DNA of 64,000 nt from Paracoccaceae bacterium (lineage in GTDB: Bacteria; Pseudomonadota; Alphaproteobacteria; Rhodobacterales; Rhodobacteraceae). Below, in pieces: positions 8,827 to 17,822 of this stretch (its first letter is position 1; each line of letters opens with the position of its first letter). The notes below the pieces were generated by a model. The model was not told the DNA's origin, ran no database searches, and saw only the letters and a program-made list of their open reading frames with translations. The stretch lies in NCBI GenBank assembly GCA_021741245.1, contig JAIOYF010000001.1:124001-188000 (forward strand), written 5' to 3'. The translations under genes and the position numbers were made by a program.

Positions 8827-9575
8827 CATCGGTTGAACTGATCCGAGGTGAGACGTTTCATGGCCGAAAAGGCGCCGTGCAAAATGTGTTTCGCTATAGC
8901 GTAGACTACGTCTTGCTGGAGCCGGATCACGCCATCGGCCCGCGCCTTTTTTCCCGCAATCGCGGCAATCTGACGGCCATCCATGATAGCGATCATGGCG
9001 GCATTCCCGGAAAGGGGCGTGGGACGGCCTGGGTGCGCGAGATTCTAGACCAGCATGGCCTGCCGCGCCCCAGCCGGATCGAGTTGTTGGCCCAGCCCCG
9101 CGTGATGGGGCATGTGTTCAACCCGGTGTCCTTTTGGCTCTGTTTCGACGATCAGGGAAAATTGCGGGTGGCAGTGGCCGAGGTGACCAATACCTATGGT
9201 GACCGCCATTCCTATCTGGCCTTCAAGGATGACCACAGCCCCATCGACCGCCAAGATACCTTGGACGCACAGAAGATCTTCTATGTGTCACCCTTTCAAC
9301 CGGTCGAGGGCGGCTATCGGTTCCGATTTGATATTGGGCCGACGCGGATCGGGATCTGGATTGATTACAGCACCAAGGATGGCGGGCTTTACACCAATCT
9401 GATCGGCCCGCGCGTTCCTTTGACCAATCGCGCGATCCTTGCCGCCTGCTTGCGCCGCCCGTTTGGGTCGCGGCGGGTGCTGGCGCTGATTCATTGGCAA
9501 GCGTTGAAACTGGCGCTCAAGGGCGTGAAATTCCGGTCCCGCCCCACCCCACCCACCGAGGACGTGACGCGATGA
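8823..9575 (+). CDS. DUF1365 family protein (RSP_1090-like)
   Basis: The 250-residue protein has the DUF1365 layout: an N-terminal VFRYSVDYVLLE-like segment, the QPRVMGHVFNPVSFWLC motif and a C-terminal IHWQALKLALKG helix. DUF1365 proteins nearly always accompany a flavin amine oxidase and a cyclopropane-synthase-like enzyme, which suggests lipid modification. It overlaps both the upstream and downstream genes by ATGA junctions, so it should be made in a fixed ratio to them. In R. sphaeroides the equivalent gene affects the response to singlet oxygen. Confidence 0.88.
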   Translation: MTSVELIRGETFHGRKGAVQNVFRYSVDYVLLEPDHAIGPRLFSRNRGNLTAIHDSDHGGIPGKGRGTAWVREILDQHGLPRPSRIELLAQPRVMGHVFNPVSFWLCFDDQGKLRVAVAEVTNTYGDRHSYLAFKDDHSPIDRQDTLDAQKIFYVSPFQPVEGGYRFRFDIGPTRIGIWIDYSTKDGGLYTNLIGPRVPLTNRAILAACLRRPFGSRRVLALIHWQALKLALKGVKFRSRPTPPTEDVTR

Positions 9576-10858
9576 CGGTCGCGGCAACGGGGGCATCAGG
9601 GGTAAGCCTTTGGCCTTGGTCGGTCTTTGCGGCGCTGATCGCGGCGGCGGGTTTGCCGATCTATATTCACGCTCCGAAATTCTATGTCGATACCTATGGC
9701 GTCAGCCTTGCGGCCCTTGGGGCGGCGCTGGCGATTTTGCGCCTGATTGATGTGGTGCAAGACCCCTTCCTTGGCTGGCTGGCCGAGGCTGCCCGAAAGT
9801 GGCGTGGGGTGATGGTGCTGGGCGCGGCTGCCCTGATGGCGCTTTCCATGCTTGGGCTCTTTGCCGTGGTGCCCCCCATTGCGCCCCTTGCATGGTTTGC
9901 ACTGACCTTGGCGGGTTTGTTCAGTGGATTTTCCCTGCTTACGATCCTGTTTTATGCGCAAGGCGTCGAAAAGGCCGGGTCACTTGGCGCAGGCGGGCAC
10001 CTTCGGCTGGCGGGCTGGCGCGAGACGGGGTCGCTGCTGGGCGTGTCCATCGCGGCGGTAGCCCCGGTTGTGCTGGCACCGTTCACGCAAAACCCGTTTA
10101 CAGCATTCGCATGGGGCTTTGTCGGGCTTGCCTTGATCGCGGCCCTTTCGATGAAGGGGCAATGGGGAGGCGGGCATGCCGTGCCAAAACCCCAAGACAA
10201 GGGTCATGGTGGCATGGCCGCCGCGTTTGCTGTGTTTCGTCCCGCTTTGGCGGACCCATTGGCGCGACGGCTCTTGTTGATAGCCTTGCTGAACGCAGCA
10301 CCAGTGGCCGTGACATCAACATTGTTCTTGTTCTTTGTGGAAAGCCGCCTTGCCGCCCCCGGTGCTGAGGGGCCCTTGCTGTTGCTGTTTTTTCTGTCGG
10401 CCGCTGGCTCTGCCCCGGTCTGGAGCCGCCTTGCAGATCGCATGGGGGCAAAGCGGGCGCTGATGGCCGGGATGATCATGGCCATTGCCGCGTTTTTGTG
10501 GGCGGTGACCCTGCGCGAAGGGGATGTCGTTGCCTTTGCGTTGATCTGTGCAGCGTCTGGCGCGGCCCTTGGCGCTGATTTGACCCTGTTGCCCGCGATC
10601 TTTGCGCGCAGGTTGTCGCAGATCGGGCAGGGCGGTGAGGGTGCTGCCTTTGGCCTGTGGTCTTTCGTCTCAAAGCTTTCCTTGGCCCTTGCTGCGGCAA
10701 CCTTGTTGCCTGCTTTGGATTGGGCCGGTTTTGCGCCGGGCGCGGGAAATTCCCCCGGCCCGCTTTTCACCCTGTCCTTGCTTTATGCCGCACTGCCCTG
10801 TGCACTGAAGCTTTTGGCCATTTCTTTGTTGGCCGCGACCGCCATTCCGGAGGCATGA
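9572..10858 (+). CDS. MFS transporter (GPH/MelB-like)
   Basis: About twelve hydrophobic segments cover the 428-residue protein, and the layout (PIYIHAPKFYVDTYG near the start, then FGLWSFVSKLSLALAA near the end) fits sugar/cation symporter-like MFS members that occur in this RpoE operon. The ATG at 9572 overlaps the DUF1365 stop, so I prefer it to a start 78 bases upstream. A lipid- or lipid-precursor-related cargo is only a guess from the neighbours. Confidence 0.82.
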   Translation: MTVAATGASGVSLWPWSVFAALIAAAGLPIYIHAPKFYVDTYGVSLAALGAALAILRLIDVVQDPFLGWLAEAARKWRGVMVLGAAALMALSMLGLFAVVPPIAPLAWFALTLAGLFSGFSLLTILFYAQGVEKAGSLGAGGHLRLAGWRETGSLLGVSIAAVAPVVLAPFTQNPFTAFAWGFVGLALIAALSMKGQWGGGHAVPKPQDKGHGGMAAAFAVFRPALADPLARRLLLIALLNAAPVAVTSTLFLFFVESRLAAPGAEGPLLLLFFLSAAGSAPVWSRLADRMGAKRALMAGMIMAIAAFLWAVTLREGDVVAFALICAASGAALGADLTLLPAIFARRLSQIGQGGEGAAFGLWSFVSKLSLALAAATLLPALDWAGFAPGAGNSPGPLFTLSLLYAALPCALKLLAISLLAATAIPEA

Positions 10859-10861
10859 CGA

Positions 10862-11440
10862 ATGAACGAAGCGCTTTTCCTTTTTCTTGGTGTGGCAACC
10901 ATCTTGGTCGCGCTTGCCATGAAATCCCGGTTCGTCGGCTTTCGAACCCAACGCCCCGGTGACTTTGCAGAACAGGGGCCGCAGTTTGACATGCGTCAGC
11001 ATTTGAACGGCCCAATTTTGTGCGAGGGCGTGATCTATGGCCCGACGGGCCGCGTCACCAGCCGGTTTGTTGCCGATATGGTGGGGGAATGGGATGGCAA
11101 TGTCGGCACCCTGCGCGAGCGGTTCCGCTATGACAGCGGCGCGGTTCAGGATCGGTGCTGGACGCTCAGCCTCGGCAACGACGGGCGGATAAAGGCGGAA
11201 GCGCCCGATCTTGTCGGGACAGGGCAAGGCATTGTTGAAGGCCCGACAGTCCAAATGCGCTATAAGATAAAGCTGGATGAGTCGGCGGGCGGCCATGTGC
11301 TGACCGTTACGGATTGGATGTATCTTATGGAAAACGGCACCATTATGAACCGCAGCCAGTTCACCAAGTTCGGAATAACCGTGGCGGAACTGGTGGCGAC
11401 GATGCGCAAGGTGCCCGCGCAAACGGAGGTGATGGCATGA
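10862..11440 (+). CDS. DUF3833 family protein (RSP_1088-like)
   Basis: The 192-residue protein has one N-terminal hydrophobic segment and the lipocalin-like DUF3833 core (GVIYGPTGRVTSRFVADMVG, then WMYLMENGTIMNRS). DUF3833 proteins accompany DUF1365 and flavoprotein genes, suggesting a role at the membrane or in the periplasm in the same lipid pathway. A GGAGG sits at the end of the preceding gene. It overlaps the SDR gene by ATGA. Confidence 0.82.
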   Translation: MNEALFLFLGVATILVALAMKSRFVGFRTQRPGDFAEQGPQFDMRQHLNGPILCEGVIYGPTGRVTSRFVADMVGEWDGNVGTLRERFRYDSGAVQDRCWTLSLGNDGRIKAEAPDLVGTGQGIVEGPTVQMRYKIKLDESAGGHVLTVTDWMYLMENGTIMNRSQFTKFGITVAELVATMRKVPAQTEVMA

Positions 11441-12174
11441 GGGAATGGAAGGGCAAGCGCTATTGGCTGGTCGGTGCGTCTGAGGGGTTGGGCTTGGCCC
11501 TTGCCCAAATGCTGTCGCGGGCCGGGGCCGAGGTGATCTTGTCGGCGCGCAGCGCAGATCGGTTGGCCGAGGCCGTGGCAGCGATGCCGGGCAAGGCCTC
11601 GGCGTTGCCCTGTGACGTGTCCGATTCAGCCTCGGTCAAGGCGGCTGCGGCAAGCTTGGGCGATATTGATGGGGTGGTCTATCTGGCGGGCGTCTATTGG
11701 CCGACAAAGGCGCAAGAGTGGAATGCCGAACAGGTTGAGGCGATGTGTGACATCAACTTTACTGGATGCGCGCGCGCGATTGGGGCTGTCTTGCCGGGCA
11801 TGGTGGAGCGTGGGCACGGCCATGTCGTGATCACGGGCTCACTGTCAGGATTTCGCGGTTTGCCCGGCGCCATTGGCTACTCCGCATCCAAGGCCGGCAC
11901 GATGGCTTTGGCGGAATCGATGTATTGCGATCTGCGGGGCAGTGGGATTGATGTGCAGGTGGCAAATCCAGGATTTATTCGCACCCGGTTGACCCAAAAG
12001 AACGATTTCTCAATGCCCTTCCTGATGGAACCCGAAGCGGCCGCGCGGGAAATGTTTGAGCATATGAATTCCGACAGCTTCAAGCGCAGCTTTCCCATGA
12101 TGTTTTCATGGTTGTTCCGTCTGTCGCAATTCTTGCCAGACTGGGCCTATTACCGGATCTTTGCGCCCAAATAG
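11437..12174 (+). CDS. Short-chain dehydrogenase/reductase (RSP_1087-like)
   Basis: This 245-residue SDR has the cofactor motif GASEGLGLALA near the N-terminus and the catalytic YSASK motif, with the preceding serine in VITGSLSG. It is the last gene of the RpoE-driven operon and overlaps its neighbour by ATGA. A hydrophobic C-terminal part (MMFSWLFRLSQFLPDW) may bring it to the membrane, which would suit a lipid substrate; the substrate is not known. It ends four bases before the converging rsmB gene. Confidence 0.88.
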   Translation: MREWKGKRYWLVGASEGLGLALAQMLSRAGAEVILSARSADRLAEAVAAMPGKASALPCDVSDSASVKAAAASLGDIDGVVYLAGVYWPTKAQEWNAEQVEAMCDINFTGCARAIGAVLPGMVERGHGHVVITGSLSGFRGLPGAIGYSASKAGTMALAESMYCDLRGSGIDVQVANPGFIRTRLTQKNDFSMPFLMEPEAAAREMFEHMNSDSFKRSFPMMFSWLFRLSQFLPDWAYYRIFAPK

Positions 12175-12178
12175 GGCG

Positions 12179-13435
12179 TCAGGCGCGGCGCAGCTTTGCC
12201 ATGAAGAACCCGTCCATGCCGCCCGCCTCGGCCCAGTAATCCGGCCTCAGGCGCAGCCCACCCAAAGCGTTGACCCAAGCCGGATCAATCCATGGCTCCG
12301 TGGGTTTGTCGACGACAAGACCGGGGTTGCGGGCCAGCACATTGGCAAGTTGCTCTTCCCCCTCGGCGGGCAAGAGCGAACAGGTGACAAAAACCAATCG
12401 TCCCCCCGGTTTCAGCCACATCAGCGCACGGTCAAGCAAAGCAGATTGCAAAGCGGCAAGCGCCTCGACCTCGCTTCCGTCTTTGACAAAGGGCAGGTCA
12501 GGATGTCGACGAATGGTGCCCGAAGCCGAGCAGGGCGCATCAAGCAAGATCGCGTCGAAAAGCCCCTCCGGCTGCCAATGCAGCGCGTCTGCGGCCACGA
12601 CTGTGGCCTTTAGCCCCGTGCGCGCCAGATTTTCGCGCACCCGTGCAAGGCGCGGCTCTGAAATATCCACCGCCGTCACATCGGCGCCCGTATCCGCGAT
12701 CTGCATGGTCTTGCCGCCGGGGGCGGCGCAGAGGTCCAACACGGCCTCACCCGCCATCGGGGCCAGCAGTTGCACGGCCATGCTGGCGGCCGCATCTTGC
12801 ACCCACCACGCCCCAGCCGCATAGCCCGGCAGCGCCGTGATCTGCCCCCCTTGCGCAAGGCGGATGGAGCCATTGGGCAGCAAGCTGCCTTCGGGCAGGT
12901 CAGAGGCCGATGCACTCGCCTTGCGTGTCAGGTCAACGGGCGGGGTCTTCACATGAACCGCCTCAATCGCGGCCACCACATCGCGGCCCCACGCATGGAC
13001 CAAAGGTTGACGCAACCAACGTGGCAGCATGGGCACTGGCAAATCGGCCAAGGAGACCGGATCGGGCAGGGCGCGCAGCACGGCATTCACCAATCCGGCC
13101 AAATGTTGGGTTCTGCGGTTTGCCCGCACCAAACCCACGGCCTCATTCACCACACCATAGGCCGCAGCCCCTTGGGCACGCTCCAGCACCGCCAGCCGCA
13201 GAACATTCAACACGGGCAGGGGCGGGGCTTTGCGCATCAAGGGTTTGAGGATGCGGTCAATCTGATCAAGGTGGCGCAAGACATCCGCCGCCAGCCGTTC
13301 TGCACGCGCGCGGTCTGGGCCTGACAGGCCTTCGGACGGTGGAATTTGCGCCAGCATCGCGCCTTCGTCCAGAACCGCGAGCAAAAGCTCGACCGCCGCG
13401 CTGCGTGCGGTTTCTTTTTCTGCTGCGGTTTTCAT
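12179..13435 (-). CDS. rsmB: RsmB/NOP2-Sun family rRNA (cytosine-C5) methyltransferase
   Basis: The protein (418 residues from this start) has an N-terminal NusB-like RNA-binding domain (about residues 1-140) and a C-terminal methyltransferase. SAM-binding CAAPGGKT and the two cysteine motifs DAPCSASG and TCSLLPAEGE are present, as needed for m5C formation. The expected target is C967 of 16S rRNA. The frame is open 243 bases further upstream, but that extension is low-complexity and runs into the divergent DUF1674 gene; ATG at 13435 fits the family. Confidence 0.92.
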   Translation of the reverse strand: MKTAAEKETARSAAVELLLAVLDEGAMLAQIPPSEGLSGPDRARAERLAADVLRHLDQIDRILKPLMRKAPPLPVLNVLRLAVLERAQGAAAYGVVNEAVGLVRANRRTQHLAGLVNAVLRALPDPVSLADLPVPMLPRWLRQPLVHAWGRDVVAAIEAVHVKTPPVDLTRKASASASDLPEGSLLPNGSIRLAQGGQITALPGYAAGAWWVQDAAASMAVQLLAPMAGEAVLDLCAAPGGKTMQIADTGADVTAVDISEPRLARVRENLARTGLKATVVAADALHWQPEGLFDAILLDAPCSASGTIRRHPDLPFVKDGSEVEALAALQSALLDRALMWLKPGGRLVFVTCSLLPAEGEEQLANVLARNPGLVVDKPTEPWIDPAWVNALGGLRLRPDYWAEAGGMDGFFMAKLRRA

Positions 13436-13506
13436 TGTCGTTGCCCCTGATCCTTGCCCTTTGTCCCGTGGGCCGTATATCAAAAGGGTCAAACAGGAAA
13501 GCCGCC

Positions 13507-13689
13507 ATGACCGATCAGATGCCGCACAAAGACCTTCCCCCCGCTGCGCAGCGTGCCTTGGCCGAGGCGGAAGAGCGGCGCAAGGCGGCCCAAGACCCGA
13601 ACTTGCCGCGAGAATTGGGCGGGCGAAAGGGGCTGGAGCCTGTGCGCTATGGCGATTGGGAAAAAAAGGGCCTCGCAATCGATTTTTGA
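13507..13689 (+). CDS. DUF1674 protein, SDHAF4-like succinate dehydrogenase assembly factor
   Basis: Sixty residues ending in the signature PRELGGRKGLEPVRYGDWEKKG and a terminal AIDF. Homologues of mitochondrial SDHAF4 help assemble the flavoprotein subunit of succinate dehydrogenase, and the C-terminal motif is the conserved part. It is transcribed away from rsmB from a short shared region. No succinate dehydrogenase genes lie nearby. Confidence 0.88.
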   Translation: MTDQMPHKDLPPAAQRALAEAEERRKAAQDPNLPRELGGRKGLEPVRYGDWEKKGLAIDF

Positions 13690-13707
13690 GGGCGGGGGCT
13701 TGTGCCC

Positions 13708-14070
13708 CTAACGCAGGCGGAATGAGGCACTGTCGCCTTTGCCGCGATCCTCGGTAAAGCGCACTTCACGATTTTCCCGGACCTCGACCAACTGGCAATT
13801 GTATTCGATGGGATAACCGCTCCAATCCATGTCACGGCAGAAATAGCCATCTTTCCACGACCAGGTGCCGGAAATATCCCAGCCAAGGGCGCGGCCTTTG
13901 ATCTTGCCATCGGGGTTGACGTTAAGCGTCAGGTTATAAAGCCCGATCCTCAGGGCCTTGCCATTGATGATGGACAAGAACGTATCCTTGTCACGCACAG
14001 GTTCAAACTCGTTTGCCTGTGCCAATGTGGGCAAAAGCGCGAAAGCCAAAGCAAAGAAAACACGGCGCAT
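13708..14070 (-). CDS. Small exported protein of unknown function
   Basis: The 120-residue protein has a clear signal peptide (about residues 1-19, ending AQA) and a mature part rich in aromatic residues with two cysteines (FCRDMDW and YNCQLVEV) that could form a disulfide. Similar small proteins are common in Rhodobacterales; I do not recognise a function. It lies downstream of dapB on the same strand with 83 bases between, so it may have its own promoter. Confidence 0.75.
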   Translation of the reverse strand: MRRVFFALAFALLPTLAQANEFEPVRDKDTFLSIINGKALRIGLYNLTLNVNPDGKIKGRALGWDISGTWSWKDGYFCRDMDWSGYPIEYNCQLVEVRENREVRFTEDRGKGDSASFRLR

Positions 14071-14153
14071 GAATGACCTCTTGGCGAAACCAACACTCTG
14101 ATACGCACAACCCGTGCGATTGGTTCACCTGAGTCGTCAAGAGGTCTGTCGGG

Positions 14154-14963
14154 CTACAGCCCCAGAACATCCATCATATCGTATTCACCGGGCTTTTGCC
14201 CCTGCCCCCATAGGGCGGCCCTGAGGGCCCCTCGGGCAAACAAGGTCCGATCCGTTGCTATGTGGCGCAGGACGATTCGTTCGCCATCGGCGGCAAAGAT
14301 CACATCGTGTTCACCCACGATATCGCCACCGCGGATGGCGGAAAAGCCGATGCTGCCCGGTTCCCGTGCGCCCGTGATCCCGTCACGACCCGAAACCTTT
14401 GCGGCCTCAAAATCGACTCCCCGACCCGCCGCCGCGGCGTGGCCGAGCATCAGGGCGGTGCCCGAGGGCGCGTCAACCTTCATGCGGTGATGCGCCTCGA
14501 CCACCTCGATATCCCAATCGGCATCAAGGGCCTGCGCCACCTTTTGCGTCAGACGCACCAGCAGATTGACGCCAAGGCTCATGTTGCCCGCCCGCACGAT
14601 CACGGCATGCCGGGATGCGGCGGTGATTTTGGCCAGATGGGCGGCCTCTAGTCCCGTGGTGCCGATGACATGAACGGCGCGGGCCTGTGCGGCCAAGGCG
14701 GCGAATTCAACCGTGGCCGCAGGGGCGGTGAAATCAAGCACCGCCTGCGCCGCGACAAAAACCGAAAGCGGATCGTCTGTCACGTGGATCCCGATTGCTG
14801 TCCCGCCAAGGCATTCGCCAATATCGCGGCCAACCCATGCGTGGCCTGCGCGTTCAACACAACCCGCCAGCCGCATCTTGTCAGAGGCGAGGACCGAACG
14901 GATCAGCGTCTGGCCCATACGGCCCGATGCGCCTGTTACCACCACTCCCGGCAAATTCTGCAT
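14154..14963 (-). CDS. dapB: 4-hydroxy-tetrahydrodipicolinate reductase
   Basis: DapB reduces the dipicolinate precursor in the lysine and diaminopimelate pathway. The 269-residue protein has the NAD(P) motif [10 protein letters not shown] near the N-terminus and the family signature [15 protein letters not shown] with the catalytic histidine and lysine. I chose ATG 14963 because GGAGG stands six bases upstream; another in-frame start at 14987 lies before that site. It is divergent from rbfA, a common order in Rhodobacterales. Confidence 0.95.
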   Translation of the reverse strand: MQNLPGVVVTGASGRMGQTLIRSVLASDKMRLAGCVERAGHAWVGRDIGECLGGTAIGIHVTDDPLSVFVAAQAVLDFTAPAATVEFAALAAQARAVHVIGTTGLEAAHLAKITAASRHAVIVRAGNMSLGVNLLVRLTQKVAQALDADWDIEVVEAHHRMKVDAPSGTALMLGHAAAAGRGVDFEAAKVSGRDGITGAREPGSIGFSAIRGGDIVGEHDVIFAADGERIVLRHIATDRTLFARGALRAALWGQGQKPGEYDMMDVLGL

Positions 14964-15060
14964 GTGATCCTCCAAATCCTTTGGCATCCTTTAGCGCGCA
15001 TTCGTCATGGGCAAAAGCCTGCCGTTGCGGGCCGCGCGAAAAGGGCTTACATGCCCCCTT

Positions 15061-15483
15061 ATGTCGAACAAACGTTTCTCCTCGGGCGGTGGCCCATCGC
15101 AACGGCAACTTCGCGTGGGCGAAGTGATCCGCCGAACCTTGTCTGACCTGCTGTATCGGGGCGAGATCCACGATCCGGACCTGAACCGCATGTCGATCAC
15201 CGTGGGTGAGGTGTCTTGCAGCGCTGATCTTAAGGTGGCCACGGTTTATATCATGCCGCTTATGGGCTCTGTTCCGGTGGAAGAGGCGATCGCCGCCCTT
15301 GCGCGCAACAAGTCGGAAATCCGCTATCGGTTGACCGGGGAGCTGGCGCTGAAACATTCGCCCGAACTGCGGTTCCGTGCGGATGAGACATTTGACCGCT
15401 TGGATGAAACCCGCCGCCTGTTTTCCGATCCGATTGTTCAGCGCGACCTTGCCGCCCGAAGCGATGACGCCGAGGAAGAGTAA
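15061..15483 (+). CDS. rbfA: Ribosome-binding factor A
   Basis: The protein of 140 residues has a short basic, serine- and glycine-rich start (NKRFSSGGGPSQRQLRVGE) and the KH-like core with CSADLKVATVYIMP. RbfA helps mature the 16S rRNA 5' end in 30S subunits. The ATG at 15061 gives the usual N-terminus; an in-frame ATG at 15007 would add 18 atypical residues. The stop is followed after one base by the next ATG. Confidence 0.93.
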   Translation: MSNKRFSSGGGPSQRQLRVGEVIRRTLSDLLYRGEIHDPDLNRMSITVGEVSCSADLKVATVYIMPLMGSVPVEEAIAALARNKSEIRYRLTGELALKHSPELRFRADETFDRLDETRRLFSDPIVQRDLAARSDDAEEE

Positions 15484-15484
15484 G

Positions 15485-16210
15485 ATGCGCTGGCTTTTGG
15501 CGGCGCTATTGGTTGTCCTACCCCTCGTTGCAAAGGCTCAAACGTGTTGGGACACCACTTTCGAGGGGGCCGATTTCAGCCTGTGTCGCGTCGCAAATAC
15601 CGAAGATCTGAGGCTGTTTCATCTGGGGCCGGATGGCAATTTTGGCAGCTTTGACGCGGTCAATGACCAGCTTGCGGCTGAGGGGGCCAAACTTGGCTTT
15701 GCAATGAACGCGGGCATGTATCACCCGGATCGTCGCCCCGTTGGCCTGTATGTTGAGGAGGGGCGTGCGCAAACGCGTCTTGTCACACGGGCAGGACCGG
15801 GAAATTTCGGTCTTTTGCCCAATGGCGTCTTTTGTTTTGGCGACAGGTTTTCCATCGTGGAAAGCAGGCGGTTTGCGAAGGCCAACCCGAAATGCCGCTA
15901 TGCCACCCAATCGGGACCGATGCTGGTGATCGACAACCGTCTGCACCCGAGGTTTTTGCCAGACAGCGACAGCGAGAATATTCGCAACGGTGTGGGGGTC
16001 AGCGCGGATGGCAGGGTCGCGATGTTCGTGATGTCGAACACGCCCGTGAACTTTCACAGGTTCGCCCGGTTTTTCCGTGATGCGCTTGGCCTTCCAAACG
16101 CGCTCTATTTCGATGGCCGCATTTCACGGCTTTATGCGCCGACGCTGGGTCGGCATGACATTGGATTTCCCATGGGTCCCATTGTCGGGACCGTGGTTGC
16201 GAAAGGCTAA
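15485..16210 (+). CDS. Exported phosphodiester glycosidase-like (NAGPA/DUF2233) protein
   Basis: A signal peptide (about residues 1-18, ending AKAQ) precedes a NAGPA/DUF2233 domain. Conserved stretches include AMNAGMYHPD, ATQSGPMLV, RNGVGVSADG and YFDGRISRLY. The domain occurs in the enzyme that uncovers mannose-6-phosphate in animals and in exported bacterial glycosidases acting on phosphodiester-linked sugars; the bacterial substrate here is unknown. The gene lies one base behind rbfA and three bases before truB, so it is embedded in a translation-related operon. GAGGAAGAG at the rbfA end is its ribosome-binding site. Confidence 0.85.
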   Translation: MRWLLAALLVVLPLVAKAQTCWDTTFEGADFSLCRVANTEDLRLFHLGPDGNFGSFDAVNDQLAAEGAKLGFAMNAGMYHPDRRPVGLYVEEGRAQTRLVTRAGPGNFGLLPNGVFCFGDRFSIVESRRFAKANPKCRYATQSGPMLVIDNRLHPRFLPDSDSENIRNGVGVSADGRVAMFVMSNTPVNFHRFARFFRDALGLPNALYFDGRISRLYAPTLGRHDIGFPMGPIVGTVVAKG

Positions 16211-16213
16211 AGC

Positions 16214-17119
16214 ATGGCACGCACGAAAAAAGGGCGGCCGGTCTCTGGCTGGGTCATCGTTGACAAACCCGCAGGCATTGGATCGACCACTGTGGTCAAC
16301 AAGGTCAAATGGGCCTTTCAGGCGCAAAAGGCGGGTCACGCGGGCACGCTTGATCCTGATGCGACGGGCGTTTTGGCTGTGGCCTTGGGCGAGGCCACAA
16401 AAACAGTGCCCTATGTCACGGATGCGCTGAAATGCTATGCTTTTCGCGTAACCTTTGGGGCATCGACGACCACTGATGATGCCGCAGGAACCGTCATCGA
16501 AAGCCGCAGCGAACGCCCGACGGATGAGCAGATCGCCATGGCACTGCAGGCCTTTCGCGGGCAGATCCAGCAAGTGCCGCCGCAATTTTCGGCCGTGAAG
16601 GTTGATGGCGAACGCGCCTATGATCTGGCGCGTGAGGGCGAAGTGATGGACCTTGCGCCCCGTGCCCTGTGGGTGGAGCGGCTGGAGATGATCGCAAGAC
16701 CGGATCTGGATCACGTGGATCTGGAAATGGTCTGTGGCAAAGGCGGCTATGTCCGTTCGATCGCCCGCGATCTGGGGCAGGCTTTGGGATGTCTGGGCCA
16801 TGTGGCATGGTTGCGCCGCGAATGGTCGGGGCCTTTTTCGACTGAGGATGCGGTCACGATGGAAGAGATCGAGGCCCTCGCGCGGACAGAAGAAATTGAT
16901 CGGTTTCTGGGGCCACTGGACCTGGGGCTGCAAGACTTGCCACATGTCATGGCCACTGCGGAGGGTGCGGCACGGATGCGCAACGGAAATCCGGGGATGG
17001 TTCTGACCTCGGGCATCGATTGGGGCACGACGGTCTGGGCAAGTTTCGACGGCAAGCCTGTGGCTGTTGGGCAGTATCAGGCGGGTGAGTTGCACCCCAC
17101 GCGCGTGTTCAACCTGTAG
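16214..17119 (+). CDS. truB: tRNA pseudouridine(55) synthase
   Basis: TruB makes pseudouridine 55 in the T-loop of tRNAs. The 301-residue protein has KPAGIGSTT followed by the catalytic motif [12 protein letters not shown] with Asp47, and the later [12 protein letters not shown] motif. It follows the glycosidase-like gene by three bases. In many bacteria rbfA, truB and rpsO are neighbours; here truB and rpsO are separated by about 3 kb of accessory genes. Confidence 0.95.
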   Translation: MARTKKGRPVSGWVIVDKPAGIGSTTVVNKVKWAFQAQKAGHAGTLDPDATGVLAVALGEATKTVPYVTDALKCYAFRVTFGASTTTDDAAGTVIESRSERPTDEQIAMALQAFRGQIQQVPPQFSAVKVDGERAYDLAREGEVMDLAPRALWVERLEMIARPDLDHVDLEMVCGKGGYVRSIARDLGQALGCLGHVAWLRREWSGPFSTEDAVTMEEIEALARTEEIDRFLGPLDLGLQDLPHVMATAEGAARMRNGNPGMVLTSGIDWGTTVWASFDGKPVAVGQYQAGELHPTRVFNL

Positions 17120-17255
17120 CGTCGCCCTTCGCGCAAGGGGAGCCACCTTGGCGGGCATCGAGCCCGCACGCGGCGGCGTTGCCACGGACCCTTGCCCTTG
17201 GTCTGGATGTGCATTTGGATGGGGCAGGGGCGCGGTTTTGGTGGGGGCGGTCGAT

Positions 17256-17768
17256 ATGGTTACGCGACAGTTTCAAAAGGGGGATGCAGCGTCAGAGGCG
17301 GTTTACTCGCCCTGCGAGCACTACCGCTATGTGTTGACCCGCGTCTGGGACCCAAGCGGGCGACGCGCGCTTTTCGTCATGCTCAACCCCTCCACCGCGA
17401 CGGAATATCAAAACGACCCCACCGTGGAGCGCTGTGAACGGCGTGCCCGCACCCTTGGTTTTGGTGCGTTTCGCGTGACCAATATCTTTGCCTATCGCGC
17501 GACCGATCCAAAGGTGATGCGCGCGCAAAGGGATCCGGTGGGGCCGCAAAATGACCAAGCCATCTTGGACAGCGTTCTTGAATGGTCGCCTGATGCCATC
17601 GTCTGCGCATGGGGCGCACATGGGCTGTACCTTGATCGCGGGCAGGCGGTGGCAACCCTGTTGCGCCAAACCGGGCGGCCGCTGATGCACCTTGGCCTGA
17701 CGGCGGCGGGGCAACCCAAGCACCCGCTTTACATCGCTTATGACAGACAGCCCGAGGCGTGGCTTTGA
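17256..17768 (+). CDS. DUF1643 domain protein
   Basis: The 170-residue protein matches DUF1643: RALFVMLNPSTATEYQNDPTVERCERRARTLGFGAF, shown here only as scattered motifs (MLNPSTA, NDPTVERC, TNIFAYRATDP), and a C-terminal GQPKHPLYIAY. The biochemical role is unknown. I chose ATG 17256; the frame is open back into truB but that part is not protein-like. The 136 bases after truB hold no gene I can support. Confidence 0.82.
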   Translation: MVTRQFQKGDAASEAVYSPCEHYRYVLTRVWDPSGRRALFVMLNPSTATEYQNDPTVERCERRARTLGFGAFRVTNIFAYRATDPKVMRAQRDPVGPQNDQAILDSVLEWSPDAIVCAWGAHGLYLDRGQAVATLLRQTGRPLMHLGLTAAGQPKHPLYIAYDRQPEAWL

Positions 17769-17822
17769 TGTCTTGCCATGCGTGAAAAGGCGGGGAATGG
17801 TGACCTGTAAAAGAGGTGCGCC

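Noticed and set aside
17120-17255. Possible small RNA or tRNA between truB and the DUF1643 gene
   Set aside because: No cloverleaf, terminator or promoter could be drawn; only ordinary G+C-rich intergenic sequence is seen.
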